From NCBI GenBank assembly GCA_014529385.2, contig CM043962.1, forward strand, positions 45,139,598 to 45,203,597: 64,000 bases of DNA. Reading direction: 5' to 3'. A program made the translations under genes and the position numbers. Shown piece after piece: positions 35,152 through 45,392 of the stretch (positions within the stretch are counted from its first letter, which is position 1; every line of letters begins with the position of its first letter). Origin of the DNA: Adiantum capillus-veneris. Taxonomy: Eukaryota > Streptophyta > Polypodiopsida > Polypodiales > Pteridaceae. A model generated the notes under the pieces. That model saw nothing but the letters and a program-made list of their open reading frames with translations. It did not search any database and was not told the origin of the DNA.

Positions 35152-36600
35152 TTGGCTATGTATCAATTACTAGCTAGTAGGCTATACAAAAAAAATCAAG
35201 ATGGAATATTTCTTTTATGCATTAATCCTGAGGAGAAATCCCAATACCTAATTCAAGCACATATTACCATAGTAGGACTTCACTTTGCGGAATACCAAAC
35301 TATACAAAGGATCTTGAGACTTGGAGTATATTGGCCAACTATGCGGAGTGATGTTTATTCTTTTGTAAAGGATTGTCCTTAATGTCAAAAACAAACACCC
35401 ATACCTCATGTAACGTTGTTCCAAATCTCATCTGTTCCTAAGTGGAGTAACTATCTAGTTACTTACTTATCGAGCCGAACATTTCCTGAGGATATGAGTA
35501 AATGCCATCAAAGAGCAATTGAAACTGAAGCAAGGGACTATGCTCTTATTGGAAACCAATTGTATCAGAGAGGTAAGGATTGACATTTGCGTCTTTGTGC
35601 AAATGAAGACGCATATATTCCAATTATAGAAAAAGCACATGTTGGATTAACTGGAGGTCACTTTTCTAGTGAGACCACTGCAAGAGCAATCTTAATGGAA
35701 GGCATATAGTGGCCAACACTTTTTACAGATTCCAAGGAATATGTTTGGAGGTGTGATGCTTGTCAACGAGAAAAAAATCCAACATGTGTAGATAGCATGC
35801 TCTTAAGACCAATGATGGGAGCTAGACCTTTTGCAAAATGGGGTATAGATTTTGTTGGGCCAATATAGCCACCTGCTTATAGAATCCAAGCTCAATATAT
35901 CATTGTAGCTACGGATTATTTTACCAAGTGGGCCGAGGCTAAAGCAACTCAAAAGAATGATGCCAGAACCACCGTCGCATTCTTATATGAGTATGTGTTC
36001 ACAAGATACGGACTGCCAATAGAAATAGTCGGTGATAGGGGAACTCAATTTCTCAATGAGGTAATTGAGTATCTGCTTAATGAATTTATGGTCATTCATA
36101 ACAAATTAGCTCCCTATCACCCACAAGCAAACGGACAAGCTGAGCAGATGAATAAAATTCTTAGCTCGATATTGACTAAAGTGGTTAGTTCAGGAATGAC
36201 AGACTGGGAAATGAATCTCCATGCAGCTCTATGGGCTTATCGATTTTCATTCAAAATAGCTTTAAATGGTACACCCTTTAATCTTGTTTATGGTCTTGAT
36301 GCCATACTGCCAATAGAATTGCTATTACCGACATTGAGGGTAGCAAAGAATCTTGAGTGGACTGAACATGAATTGTCAAAGAGACTTGAAGATTTAGACA
36401 AGCTAGATGAGCAAAGGCTAACTGCTATAGCTCACATCTATGCACAAAAGCGAAAACAAAAACAACTTTTTGATTCCCATCTAATTACAAAAATCTTCAA
36501 AAAAGGGGACTTAGGTTTAATCTATTTTCTTAAAGCAAAACATTCCCAAGTTTAAGAAAAAGGAAAACGGACCGTTTATCATCGAAGATGTATCTCCAAG
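35152..36600 (+). pseudogene. OTA-plus integrase with tandem zinc modules
   Basis: First H2C2 module: AHITIVGLHF with C-P-x-C at about 35376-35390. Then a linker of about 80 residues (YALIGNQLYQRGKD) and a second H2C2 module: AHVGLTGGHF with CDACQREKNPTC at about 35755-35790. The core keeps all three acids: KWGIDFVGP, EIVGDRGTQF and HPQANGQAEQMNK. The C-terminal part LEWTEHELSKRLEDLDKLDE and IYAQKRKQKQLF follows. Stops lie at about 35380, 35581, 35708, 35868 and 36555. The double zinc module is shared with OTA-minus. Confidence 0.88.
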
Positions 36601-37700
36601 TGGAGCAGTTAAGTTATCCACCCTAGATGGTGAACCAATGGCTAATTCGATTTAGGGATGTCATTTAAAGAAGTACAATTTGCCACTAACCAATGAATTG
36701 CTAGAAATGATGCATGCAGCTAAGCAAAGAAAGATAAAACGACAGCTGGTTATTGATGAAGCCCAAGAAGAAGCTTGGCTTTGAGTACTCAAAAGGAAAG
36801 CTTCTCTCAAGAATCAACAAATACCTATTCCCATCAACACTTTGGAAATAGATGACCGACACTGGGAATTGCAAAAAGATGTAGTGTCAATAGATGATGA
36901 ATGGTTAGATGGAATGGACCTTCTCATCAAAGTACAACTAAAAAATCATAGCACAGATGCATTGGTCGAAACAAGAGCTTGACTAAATGCAATCAATTAT
37001 TCCATGTACAAGAAAGAGACAAGTCAGTCTTTGATAGTAGGAATAGGGACTATCAAAGGATGCAGCAAGAACCCAACACTGACATTGGGAGTAGTCAACT
37101 TAATTAAATGTGATAGTACACGGATGTTCACGTCCTCATCAGTTTGTATGCTTACCAGATGAACACATGAATGAGATAATGATTCTTGGGATCTTATGGA
37201 TGCAGACGTACAAGGCAGTACCAGATTGGCATACCAATTAGCTCAAGCTATCACCTAAAGGTGGACAACTCATTGTTCCAATTGCACTAAGCAAGAAGAA
37301 GTGGAAAGTGAGTAACCAACAGAACAAAAAATAAATCAATCAATCTTCTCCATCATATCAACAAGCACATGCTACAAGTAGCATGCAAGGAGTCAGGCAA
37401 ATTTGGGTACCAAAAGCACAGCTTCAGGACAAGATGATTCAAATCTGGGTGCCCAAAACATCATCTACTGTGCCGAAGATGGTTCTAGGTTCAAAACACA
37501 AAGAGGAGCATCTCCGAGCAAGGAACCTAACACGAAATGGATTTGGAAGAAAAAGGAGCATTTATCTACTCTGCAAATCAAGCAATGGAGAGTTAAGTCT
37601 CAGAAGATTCCACCACACCATTTAGTACAAAGCAAACCAAGAAGTCAATGGCAGGTAAAAGCTCAACAACAACCATTATTGATACCAACAACTTAGAGCA
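36601..37700 (+). pseudogene. OTA-plus second protease-like domain (PR2) and WVPK region
   Basis: After the integrase tail the frame gives LLIKVQLKNHSTDALVETRA, a stop, then LNAINYSMYKKE (about 36920-37015). It aligns with the OTA-minus VLVDSGAHLNALSLKLYQQ, with the active-site D-S-G lost. In another frame MILGILWMQTYKAVPDW (about 37175-37235) matches the LILGTPWY end. Then 37383-37480 reads QIWVPKAQLQDKMIQIWVPK and a neighbouring frame gives KWIWKKKEHL. The order integrase, protease-like, WxPK is the same in OTA-minus. Function unknown; this copy is dead. Confidence 0.7.
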
Positions 37701-40167
37701 ATCAACGTGTTAAAGTATCTTGATGGTACAATCAAGCAAAGAGCACACAAGCTACAAGAATTGCTCTTTGGAAGATAGCATCAGAAAGCCTCGACATCAA
37801 CCCTTGAGTTAATTACTCAAGACCCAACTCTTGCACAACACAATGGTTTGAACTACGTTGATCTTCAAAGCATGATAGAGCCAACCAGGGCTATGCATAG
37901 ACACGATTGTTCAACCCATGCACACAGTCGTCACCATCTAGGAGGGGTGGAAGGGCACTAAGTAATTAAGGGCAATGTTTGAAGAGGGAGGAAAAAGTTT
38001 GGTGTTAACATGTGATTTGTTGCAAAATTACCTAATAATACCCTTATAAATCATCAACATGGAAAATTTAACTGATAATATCTCCCCGATGAGTGTAAAT
38101 AGTGTATATACTATTATAAAATCATAAACAAATAGTCCTTTTTTTGTTATTTTTCATCATTTTTCTTGATATTGGGACTTAAAAATGGAGATATCCAACA
38201 AAAGACAATAAAGCTATGTTTTTCAATGGATTTTCTTAATTATTGGAATTTCACTTTGCTTTTTTAGCGTATTTTGTTATTTCTTTGATTTTTTCAATAA
38301 ACAAGTCAAAAATTAATAATAAATAGCCAAATGAGCTCAGATGGAAAAAATGAAGATACGATGATGATCAGAAGAACAAGGCGGACAAACACAAAAAATT
38401 TCAATCAAATCGGTAGACAGAGGTGGGAAGCCTAAATTAGGCGGCCATATCTACTTTTGCAAGTTCTTGCAAAATGAGCTACAGGAATCCGATTGAAGAA
38501 ATTTTTGAGTCTAACATAAATTTCACGGTCTAGTAGGAATAACAAGGAAATTTGGGGAAAAATGGTTCGGGAAGTCCGAGTATAGATACCCAAGGTAGGT
38601 TAAAATCCCCTCATTTCCACTTGTTGCCTTTGGAGAGAGAGCTTTTCGACCTTCTTTGCGCGCATTTTCTGGAGTCCACAGCCGCCTGTTTACAGCGTCA
38701 TCTCACATGAGACATGAGGAGTAAGTTCTATACTTATCAATGATCCATTTTGTACGGCTGGTAGCTAGTCTAAACCCCTGGAAAAAACCCTAGAATCCGA
38801 GCATTGCACGAAGACCTACAACCAAAATTGACCATAGCGGCCTGTCAGCTCAACCAAACCAAATGAAACTTGAACTGTAGCATGTCCCAATATAATAGAA
38901 CACTTCTATATCAACAGTTGACCATTTGGCAAGGGTCGAGGGGGGTCTCAAGTAGAAAAGCTAGGTTTTTGGCAGATGCCAGAATTGGATCTTGACTCCA
39001 CATACACCGTATATATGAGGTTTATACACAATGTATATGGTTGGTTTCATAAAATCAATCAAGCCAAGCCCTCGAAAAGTAGAAAACGGCTCTAAGACTA
39101 CAAAGCGTCAATTTGACATACAAGGTCAAATTGACTCCAAATGGGCCAAAATTGGATAAGTTGCGTTAAGACTATGTAGCGGACAAGTCCATAGCCTCAA
39201 AAGTGACTAAGCAACTCCACAAGCCATGTAGTCACAAAAATCGGTGATTTTAGAGTCGACAAAGCACGAAGTGATGCCGGAAACAGAAAACTTTACCAAA
39301 TTCATTTAGGACTTGTTTTAGGTGTATAGAATATGTTTAGGTCAAAATTTTCAAGTTTTGCAAGAAAAAGTTGACTGTTGTAAATTATCGTGATTATTTA
39401 CTTTTGTATTATTTTGGCTTAAAAATGGTATCATCACCTCACCTATCACTTGTACACACCTATTACATGCCACATTTCAAGTATGAGCCAAAATGGTCAA
39501 TGATAACTTGGAAAATTGTCAAAAAACGCAAAGAAGTCATTGCAAACCAATTTCTGAGTTCAGAGTCACATTTTTTGATCCAAATCACCTTATATCACAT
39601 ACACAAGGTCTACATCATGCATAAAACCAAGTTGCTTCAAAAAATGTCCATTTTGATGAAAAAGTTAATAATCGCAATTATTTACTTTTTTGCCAAGATG
39701 GGGGAAATTTGTAACTTTGCCCTAATGGGACCAAAGTACATGATGTCCTAAGCCCACTAACCAAGTTTGAACAAATTTGGAGCTCAAAATCTCAAAATTC
39801 CTTTATATCTATTGTTTCAAAGACTGAAAGCCTAAATCTGACACCATTCTCAACCTGTGCACTCAAATGAGCCCACACTTCTCTCAGAGTATGTAATGGA
39901 TATGTATTTCAAGCCTATGATGCCAAAATTGCAAAAATTTTAAAAAATTCATCAGCTGTAAATAATCGCGATTATTTACTTTTGTTGCAAATTTCTGCCT
40001 GGACCTCATGATTTTGATCTTTACATGTTTTTATGCATCTATGCATGTTCAAATTTTGATTTAAAGCAAATTGGACTCAATTTGTCAGCAATTCAAATTG
40101 AAGGACATTTCAGAGAGGAATCTACCAAATTTTCTAACTTTGGCACTCTACTCACTTAATAGGAGCA
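37701..40167 (+). other. OTA-plus spacer between pol tail and additional ORF
   Basis: About 2.5 kb without a supported ORF. A purine-rich AGAGGGAGGAAAAAG lies at about 37982-37996, followed by TGTTAACATG; this resembles a polypurine tract but no LTR follows. The right part holds the second palindrome array. Confidence 0.5.
39380..39979 (+). repeat. OTA-plus 3' palindrome array
   Basis: Palindrome centres at about 39390, 39674 and 39968, spacing 284 and 294 bp, as in the 5' array. The last is a perfect 22-bp palindrome containing AAATAATCGCGATTATTT; the first two are imperfect. Sequence between centres shares short motifs with the 5' array (AAATTTGGA-like, GCAAAAA before the centre). Confidence 0.85.
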
Positions 40168-40229
40168 ATGCACGCTATGGAGAAGGCTAAGAAGAGGGTA
40201 TCCCAAAAAGAAAAGTTGCAAGAGCTGCC
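40168..40229 (+). pseudogene. OTA-plus additional ORF, 5' piece
   Basis: ATG at 40168 opens MHAMEKAKKRVSQKEKLQEL and runs into the COP1 insertion. The frame resumes at 45398 after the target duplication with PPYQVDPSSV, so the insertion split this ORF after about 20 codons. Confidence 0.75.
40225..40229. other. COP1 target site duplication, left copy
   Basis: CTGCC, identical to 45393-45397 on the other side. A perfect 5-bp duplication. Confidence 0.97.
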
Positions 40230-40457
40230 TGTTGGAATTAGGGTTGCAGAGAGACACACACAGCTTGGAGAAGATGAAGGAAGCTCAAGGCACACAATAG
40301 AGAGTGTGTTACTTAGTATACAATGGAAAGATAGATAGCCCTAGAGTGATGGGCGTATATAAAATGCTCAGGGGAAAAACCTTCCTAAAGAGGGAAAAAA
40401 TGCCCCCGCGGTCCTAGTGTGTTCACACACTAGGACTACCACATGTATATGGTAACA
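40230..40457 (-). repeat. COP1 3' LTR (228 bp)
   Basis: Plus-strand start TGTTGGAATTAGGG and end ATATGGTAACA, matching 45166-45392. Confidence 0.96.
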
Positions 40458-40473
40458 AATCCCCCTTGGAGTG
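40458..40473 (-). other. COP1 polypurine tract
   Basis: On the minus strand CTCCAAGGGGGATT lies directly before the LTR start TGTTACCATA. Confidence 0.75.
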
Positions 40474-40559
40474 ATGGGGTGAACGAGAGCTGGCACATTA
40501 GTAAAGGGAAGTGCCATGCCGTGAGAACATGATCAGTCCACAAAGGGGAGCAAGTCCAA

Positions 40560-42059
40560 AGCTTTGCAAAAAGCTTAGAGCTTCTCACGAGAAAATGCCT
40601 TTCTGAAAAGATCTGCAAGGTTGTCCTATGTTGGCACATAAGCCAAGTTGATCTCTCTTGCTGAGAGCCTCTCCTTGACATAGTGGTAATGCACCTCAAT
40701 GTGCTTTGTGCGAGCATGAAAAACTGGGTTCCTCGCAACTGCCAATGCACTCTGACTGTCAGTGTAGATAGTGTTGGCAGTGTTCTGTCCAACACCCAAA
40801 TCAGCCATAAGGCGTCTGTGCCATACACACTCAACCGTAGTTGTGAAGATTGCCTTGTACTCAGCCTCACAACTCGAAGTGGCCATAGCAGGTTTCTTCT
40901 TGCTCAACCATGATATACATGAACTGCCAAGCATGAAACAGAAACCACTTGTGGACACTCTTGTGTCAAAACAACCAGCCCAATCTGAGTCCAAAAAAGC
41001 ATGTAAGTCTGGCGGCAATGATCCCCCCTTGGGATAAAACAAGCCAAGATGTAAAGTGCCACTAAGGTAGCAGAAAATCCTCTTGATAGCCTGCCAATGC
41101 TTAGACCTTGGGCTATGCATAAATCTGTTGACCTGTGAGACTGCAAACTGAATATCTGGCCTTGTGTTGCATACATAAATGAGGTAGCCAACAATAGTTT
41201 GTTAAAGAGTTACATTAGCAGGATCGCTAGCATCATTTAGACTCAACTTCAAACTTGTTTCCATGGGAGTGGCAATAGGTTTGCAATCCTCAAGTCCAAA
41301 CTTACATAGCAATGTCTCTATGTAACTTTTTTGACACAAGGCAATACCACCATCACACTGCTTAAACTGTATACCCAAGTAATGATGCAATGGTCCCAAA
41401 TCTTTCATCTTGAAAGTAGCATTTAAATCAGCCTTAAATTTAGCAATATGTCTCTCATTTGGTCCAATGATCAGCAAATCATTGACATAAAGAACCACAA
41501 TGAGAAGTACATCACCCTCACGCTTTACATACAATGTGCTTTCTGTTGGACTGTTACGAAAGCCTCGTTTAACCAAATGAGTGTCAGATTTCTCATACCA
41601 AGCACGAGGAGATTGCTTCAACCCATACAAAGGCTTCTTACATCTGCACACTTTGTCCTCTTGTCCTTTTATGACAAAACCGCGAGGCTGCGTTACATAA
41701 ACTTCCTCAAATATGTTACCATTCAAGAAAGCAGTAACATTGTCTGATTGATGTACATCCCAACGAAAATGAGATGCTAGTGCACATAGAAAATGCACAG
41801 TAGTCATACGACAAGTGGGAGCAAAAGTCTCTTCATAATCTATGCCTTTTTATTGTGCATAATCCTTTGCAACAAGTCGAGTCTTATGGCAATCGATCTC
41901 ACCATACGGCTTGCATTTCAATTTGTAAACCCACTTCGTACCAATGGACTTTTTTCCAGGAGTCAAATCACATAAAGTCCATGTCTCATTTTCTTTAAGT
42001 GCATCATATTCTGATTGCATGGCAGCCATCCAATTTTTTGAATTCTGTGCTTCATCCAA
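40560..42059 (-). pseudogene. COP1 reverse transcriptase and RNase H
   Basis: RT starts with NWMAAMQSEYDALKENETW and TKWVYKLK, followed by a TAG after KDYAQ at about 41850. It then has DVHQSDNVTAFLNG, PLYGLKQSPRAWY and the catalytic box VVLYVNDLLIIG at about 41480-41500, where the second Asp of Y-V-D-D has become Asn. RNase H at about 40640-41030 keeps DSDWAG, SSCEAEYKAI and YTDSQSALAVARN. A stop lies at about 41200 and another after AYVPT at 40626. RT makes the DNA copy; the D-to-N change should abolish it. Confidence 0.93.
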
Positions 42060-43399
42060 AGACAGAGGCTCCTGTAAGCTAGACACAGCCAAAGCATAAC
42101 AATTTGTTGCATAAGATGCATGGCGAGAGCCTGAACAAGTACGAGTAGACAAAGGTGCATCCAATTTACTGTCACGCAAAGTGTGCACCAGCCATTTTGG
42201 CATACCTCTAGCCTGATCATTTTCAGCCCTTTCCTCATCAAGTACATCATGTACATCTGCATCAGTAATAGGCTGATCTGTAACATTTTCAGAAACCCCC
42301 ATAGGTTGTACATTTGCCTCATTGGAACTTACATTTGTATTTCCACCACTGAAAAGAGGCAACAAAGTGTCATAAATGTCATGTGAGCTTACATTATTGT
42401 CTCTAGTACATGACAGCAAGGGCTGAACAGAATCTTCCACAAACACTACATCCTGTGAAACCAGAATACGTTTTGTTTGCGGATGATACAGCCTGTAACC
42501 TTTGCTTTCAACACTATAACCAACAAAAATACATTTGACAGCCATATCATCCAATTTTCTGCGTTGTGTTTGTGGCACCAAATCATATGCCAAACAACCA
42601 AAAACACGCATGTGCTCAATAGATTGCTTTCTATCATGCCATGCTTCATATGGAGTAATAGACTGCAAAGCTTTCGTAGGACACCTGTTTAGTACATAAG
42701 TGGCACACATGATGGTCTCAAGCCAAAAAGAATGCGGCAAAGCTTCACTTTTGACCATACATCGTGCGATTTCCAGAAGTGACCTATTTTTTCTCTTAGC
42801 AACACCATTTTGTTGAGGTGTATAAGGCACTGTACATTGGTGTTTTATCCCACGACTAGCAAGAAATGCATTAAATTCATGAGACATGTACTCCCCCCCT
42901 TAATCGGAACGGAGGGTGCCCATAGTACATTTTGAGACATTTTCAGCCATAGCTAGAAATTGTTTGAAGCACATAAAAACTTCGGACTTCGCTTTAACCG
43001 GAAATACCTGGAGCAATCATCAATAAAACTCACGAAGTAAAGGTAACTACCCAAGGACGGAGTTTGCATGGGCCCACAAACATCACTATGCACAGGTTGC
43101 AACCTGCATGTGGCCCGAATTGAACCATCCTTTGGAAACTTAGAATGCTGCATCTTACCCAAAATACAGCCTTCACAAACATGTTTGACAGGTGCTTCAA
43201 GAAGCGGCAAAGAAGCAAACATATCAGATTTCTACAAACGCAGCAAACAGGCAAAATTCAGATGACCAAAACGTGCATGCCAAAGTTTTGCATCTAAAAT
43301 AGCCCTTGAATCTGCAACAGCATTTGCAAAATTTTGTCCACACTTGTCATACAAAGTGAGCTTATACAGCCCACGACACAAAAGACCAGATGCAACAAT
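42060..43399 (-). pseudogene. COP1 integrase
   Basis: The zinc finger reads LWHARFGHLNF and VCEGCILGKM. The core has the first Asp in VHSDVCGP, the second in LRSD before a TAA and GGEYMSHEF (about 42890-42905), and the third acidic position in NGVAKRKNRSLLE. The motif normally reads A-E-R-K-N, so the catalytic Glu is Lys here. One frameshift lies at about 43005 after DDCSRYF. The rest (PHSFWLETIMCATYVLNRCP, HMRVFGCLAY) is typical. A large hydrophilic tail leads into RT. Confidence 0.92.
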
Positions 43400-44803
43400 T
43401 TCATCACCAAAATTGAGATCATAAACTGTACATCTGTCATCCACAAATTTGACTACAATTCCAAGTCTAGCAAGTGCGGATACAGACAAGAGATTCTTCT
43501 TGATTCCAGGTACATAAATAGCATCAACAAGTGTGAAAGAACTGCCATTTGCAGCAGCAGTAAGCACAATCTTTCCAACTCCATGAACCGGATAAGAGGC
43601 ATTGTTGGCACAAGTGACTGAATCCCCATGAGGGACAGACAAGAGAGAGGTGAACAATTCACGATGTGAGGTAATGTGCTTTGTAGCACCACTGTCAAAA
43701 TACCACACATGAGAATCTGCAGCAGCTGACAAGCGTGCATCATGGACAACAGGATTGTAAGTGCACTCTGCACTAAAAGCCCATTCTACATCAATATCAA
43801 CATCACAGTCTCCTTTCATAGAAGACTCAACAATGGCTGCATTTGTAGTGGAAACAGCATTTGCAGTGGAACCACCCTCTTTCTTCTTATCCTCTTTGGC
43901 CTTCATCTTAGGACAGGACTTGATCAAGTGGTCATTAGCTTTACAATAATGGCAACGCATCTTCTTTTTGCCCTTGTCACTAGAATTGCCCGATGAAGTG
44001 CTGCTAGATGAAGCATTAGGAACATAAGTTTTTCCACTCGCAACAGAACCATAAGAAGTGGCTGCATTGCTGTTACTACCCTTTCTTTGAGAAGCAATAA
44101 AAGCCTGTTCAACTGCACGCTGTCTAGTCTTGTTTTTTTTTGGACTTGACTCTTGCAACAGCAATGTGCATAATGCATCAAACTTGACAACTTCTAGATT
44201 TCCTTGGGTCATAAGTCTCCAAGTACTAGCAAAAGTCTGGTAAGAATCTGGTAAAGCATCAAGAACAGTTTGCACAAGGGAACTGTCTGAAATGACTTCA
44301 CTTGTAGAAATAAGTTGCTCATTGATATCCTTGAAACTACCAAGGAAATTGTCCATATCATCTTCCTCATGCATAATATTTGACTCTAACTCTTTACGCA
44401 ACAAAGCAATTTTAGCCTCATTGCGACTTGCATAAAGACCAGCCAAAATATCCCAAGCCTCTTTTGCAGATTTTGTTGAACGGATGTGAGGAACAATGGT
44501 GCGCTTCACAGACAATGCAATCAATGCATGAGCCTACGCATCCTTTACATCCCAACGAGCTTGTTCTATCGTAGGCAAAACAACTCTAATAGCTGCAATC
44601 CTTGCAGCAAGACCTGCAACATCCTCAACATCACCTACATCCTCAGAACTAGGACGTACATCAATGCCCTACACAATATTCCACACGCCCTTTGACACAA
44701 GAACGTGTTGCATCATATAAGCCCACATAGGGTAATTGTCTCCATGCAACCTATCCTTAGCAGCAAACATCTTGAACACATCTGTGTTGTTGTTGTCAAT
44801 CAT
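43400..44803 (-). pseudogene. COP1 gag and protease
   Basis: The probable start is MIDNNNTDVFKMFAAKDRLH at 44803. The gag core follows, with AWDILAGLYASRNEAKI and LVQTVLDALPDSY, then a CCHC knuckle CHYCKANDHLIKSC (about 43905-43950) and the protease active site VWYFDSGATKHITSH (about 43670-43715), which is intact. Stops lie after WNIV (44669) and in DVKDA*AHA (about 44530). The 300 bp at 44866-45151 are leader. Confidence 0.92.
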
Positions 44804-45151
44804 GGTAAATGCTGCACCAGATGTGAAAACTGCCCAAAAATAGGAGAAACGGAACGAGAACAACACGTGCTATATAGCACAAACTATAGAAGACTATAAG
44901 GCACATGTTATGCAGAAAACGACACTGACAGAAATTCTGCACAAAATGACGAAATTGCCTGTGCAAACCTGCCTATAGTGGAAACGGAGTCCGAAATGAG
45001 CCCGAATAAAAAATTTGAGGAGACCGAGCTCTACAAGCTAGTCCGAAATATTTATCGACCTGCAAACGCTCTCCAAACTTCACTATAATCGAAGAAATTG
45101 AGCAGGCGTGTGCTGGAGTAGCTGGCGACTAAGCCCCGGAGGACGCAACCT

Positions 45152-45163
45152 GCTCTGATACCA
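45152..45163 (-). other. COP1 primer binding site (tRNA-iMet)
   Basis: TGGTATCAGAGC on the minus strand, two bases from the LTR. Confidence 0.93.
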
Positions 45164-45165
45164 AT

Positions 45166-45392
45166 TGTTGGAATTAGGGTTGCAGAGAGACACACACAAC
45201 TTGGAGAAGATGAAGGAAGCTCAAGGCACACAATAGAGAGTGTGTTACTTAGTATGCAATGGAAAGATAGATAGCCGTAGAGTGATGGGCGTATATAGAA
45301 TGCTCGGGGGGAAAAACCTCCTAAAGAGGGAAAAAATGCCCCGGCGGTCCTAGTGTGTTCACAAATATCACTACCACATGTATATGGTAACA
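45166..45392 (-). repeat. COP1 5' LTR (227 bp)
   Basis: Matches 40230-40457. A TATA-like CTATATAC lies on the minus strand at about 45292-45299 and could be the promoter. Confidence 0.95.

Larger units (their letters stand above)
40230..45392 (-). mobile_element. COP1: complete Ty1/copia element
   Basis: A 5163-bp element on the minus strand with two short LTRs of about 228 bp, an initiator-Met primer site, a polypurine tract and a polyprotein in copia order (gag, protease, integrase, RT, RNase H). It inserted into the OTA-plus additional ORF. The LTRs differ at roughly a dozen positions over 228 bp. The coding region has only a few stops and one frameshift, but two catalytic residues are changed, so this copy should be inactive. 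Confidence 0.96.

Noticed and set aside
37979-38010. Polypurine tract plus LTR start (TGTTAACATG)
   Set aside because: The following sequence does not match the OTA-plus LTR beyond TGTTA, and a real polypurine tract and LTR start are present at 48594-48634.
41448-44190. Plus-strand and alternative-frame open frames within COP1
   Set aside because: All are shadows of the minus-strand copia polyprotein.
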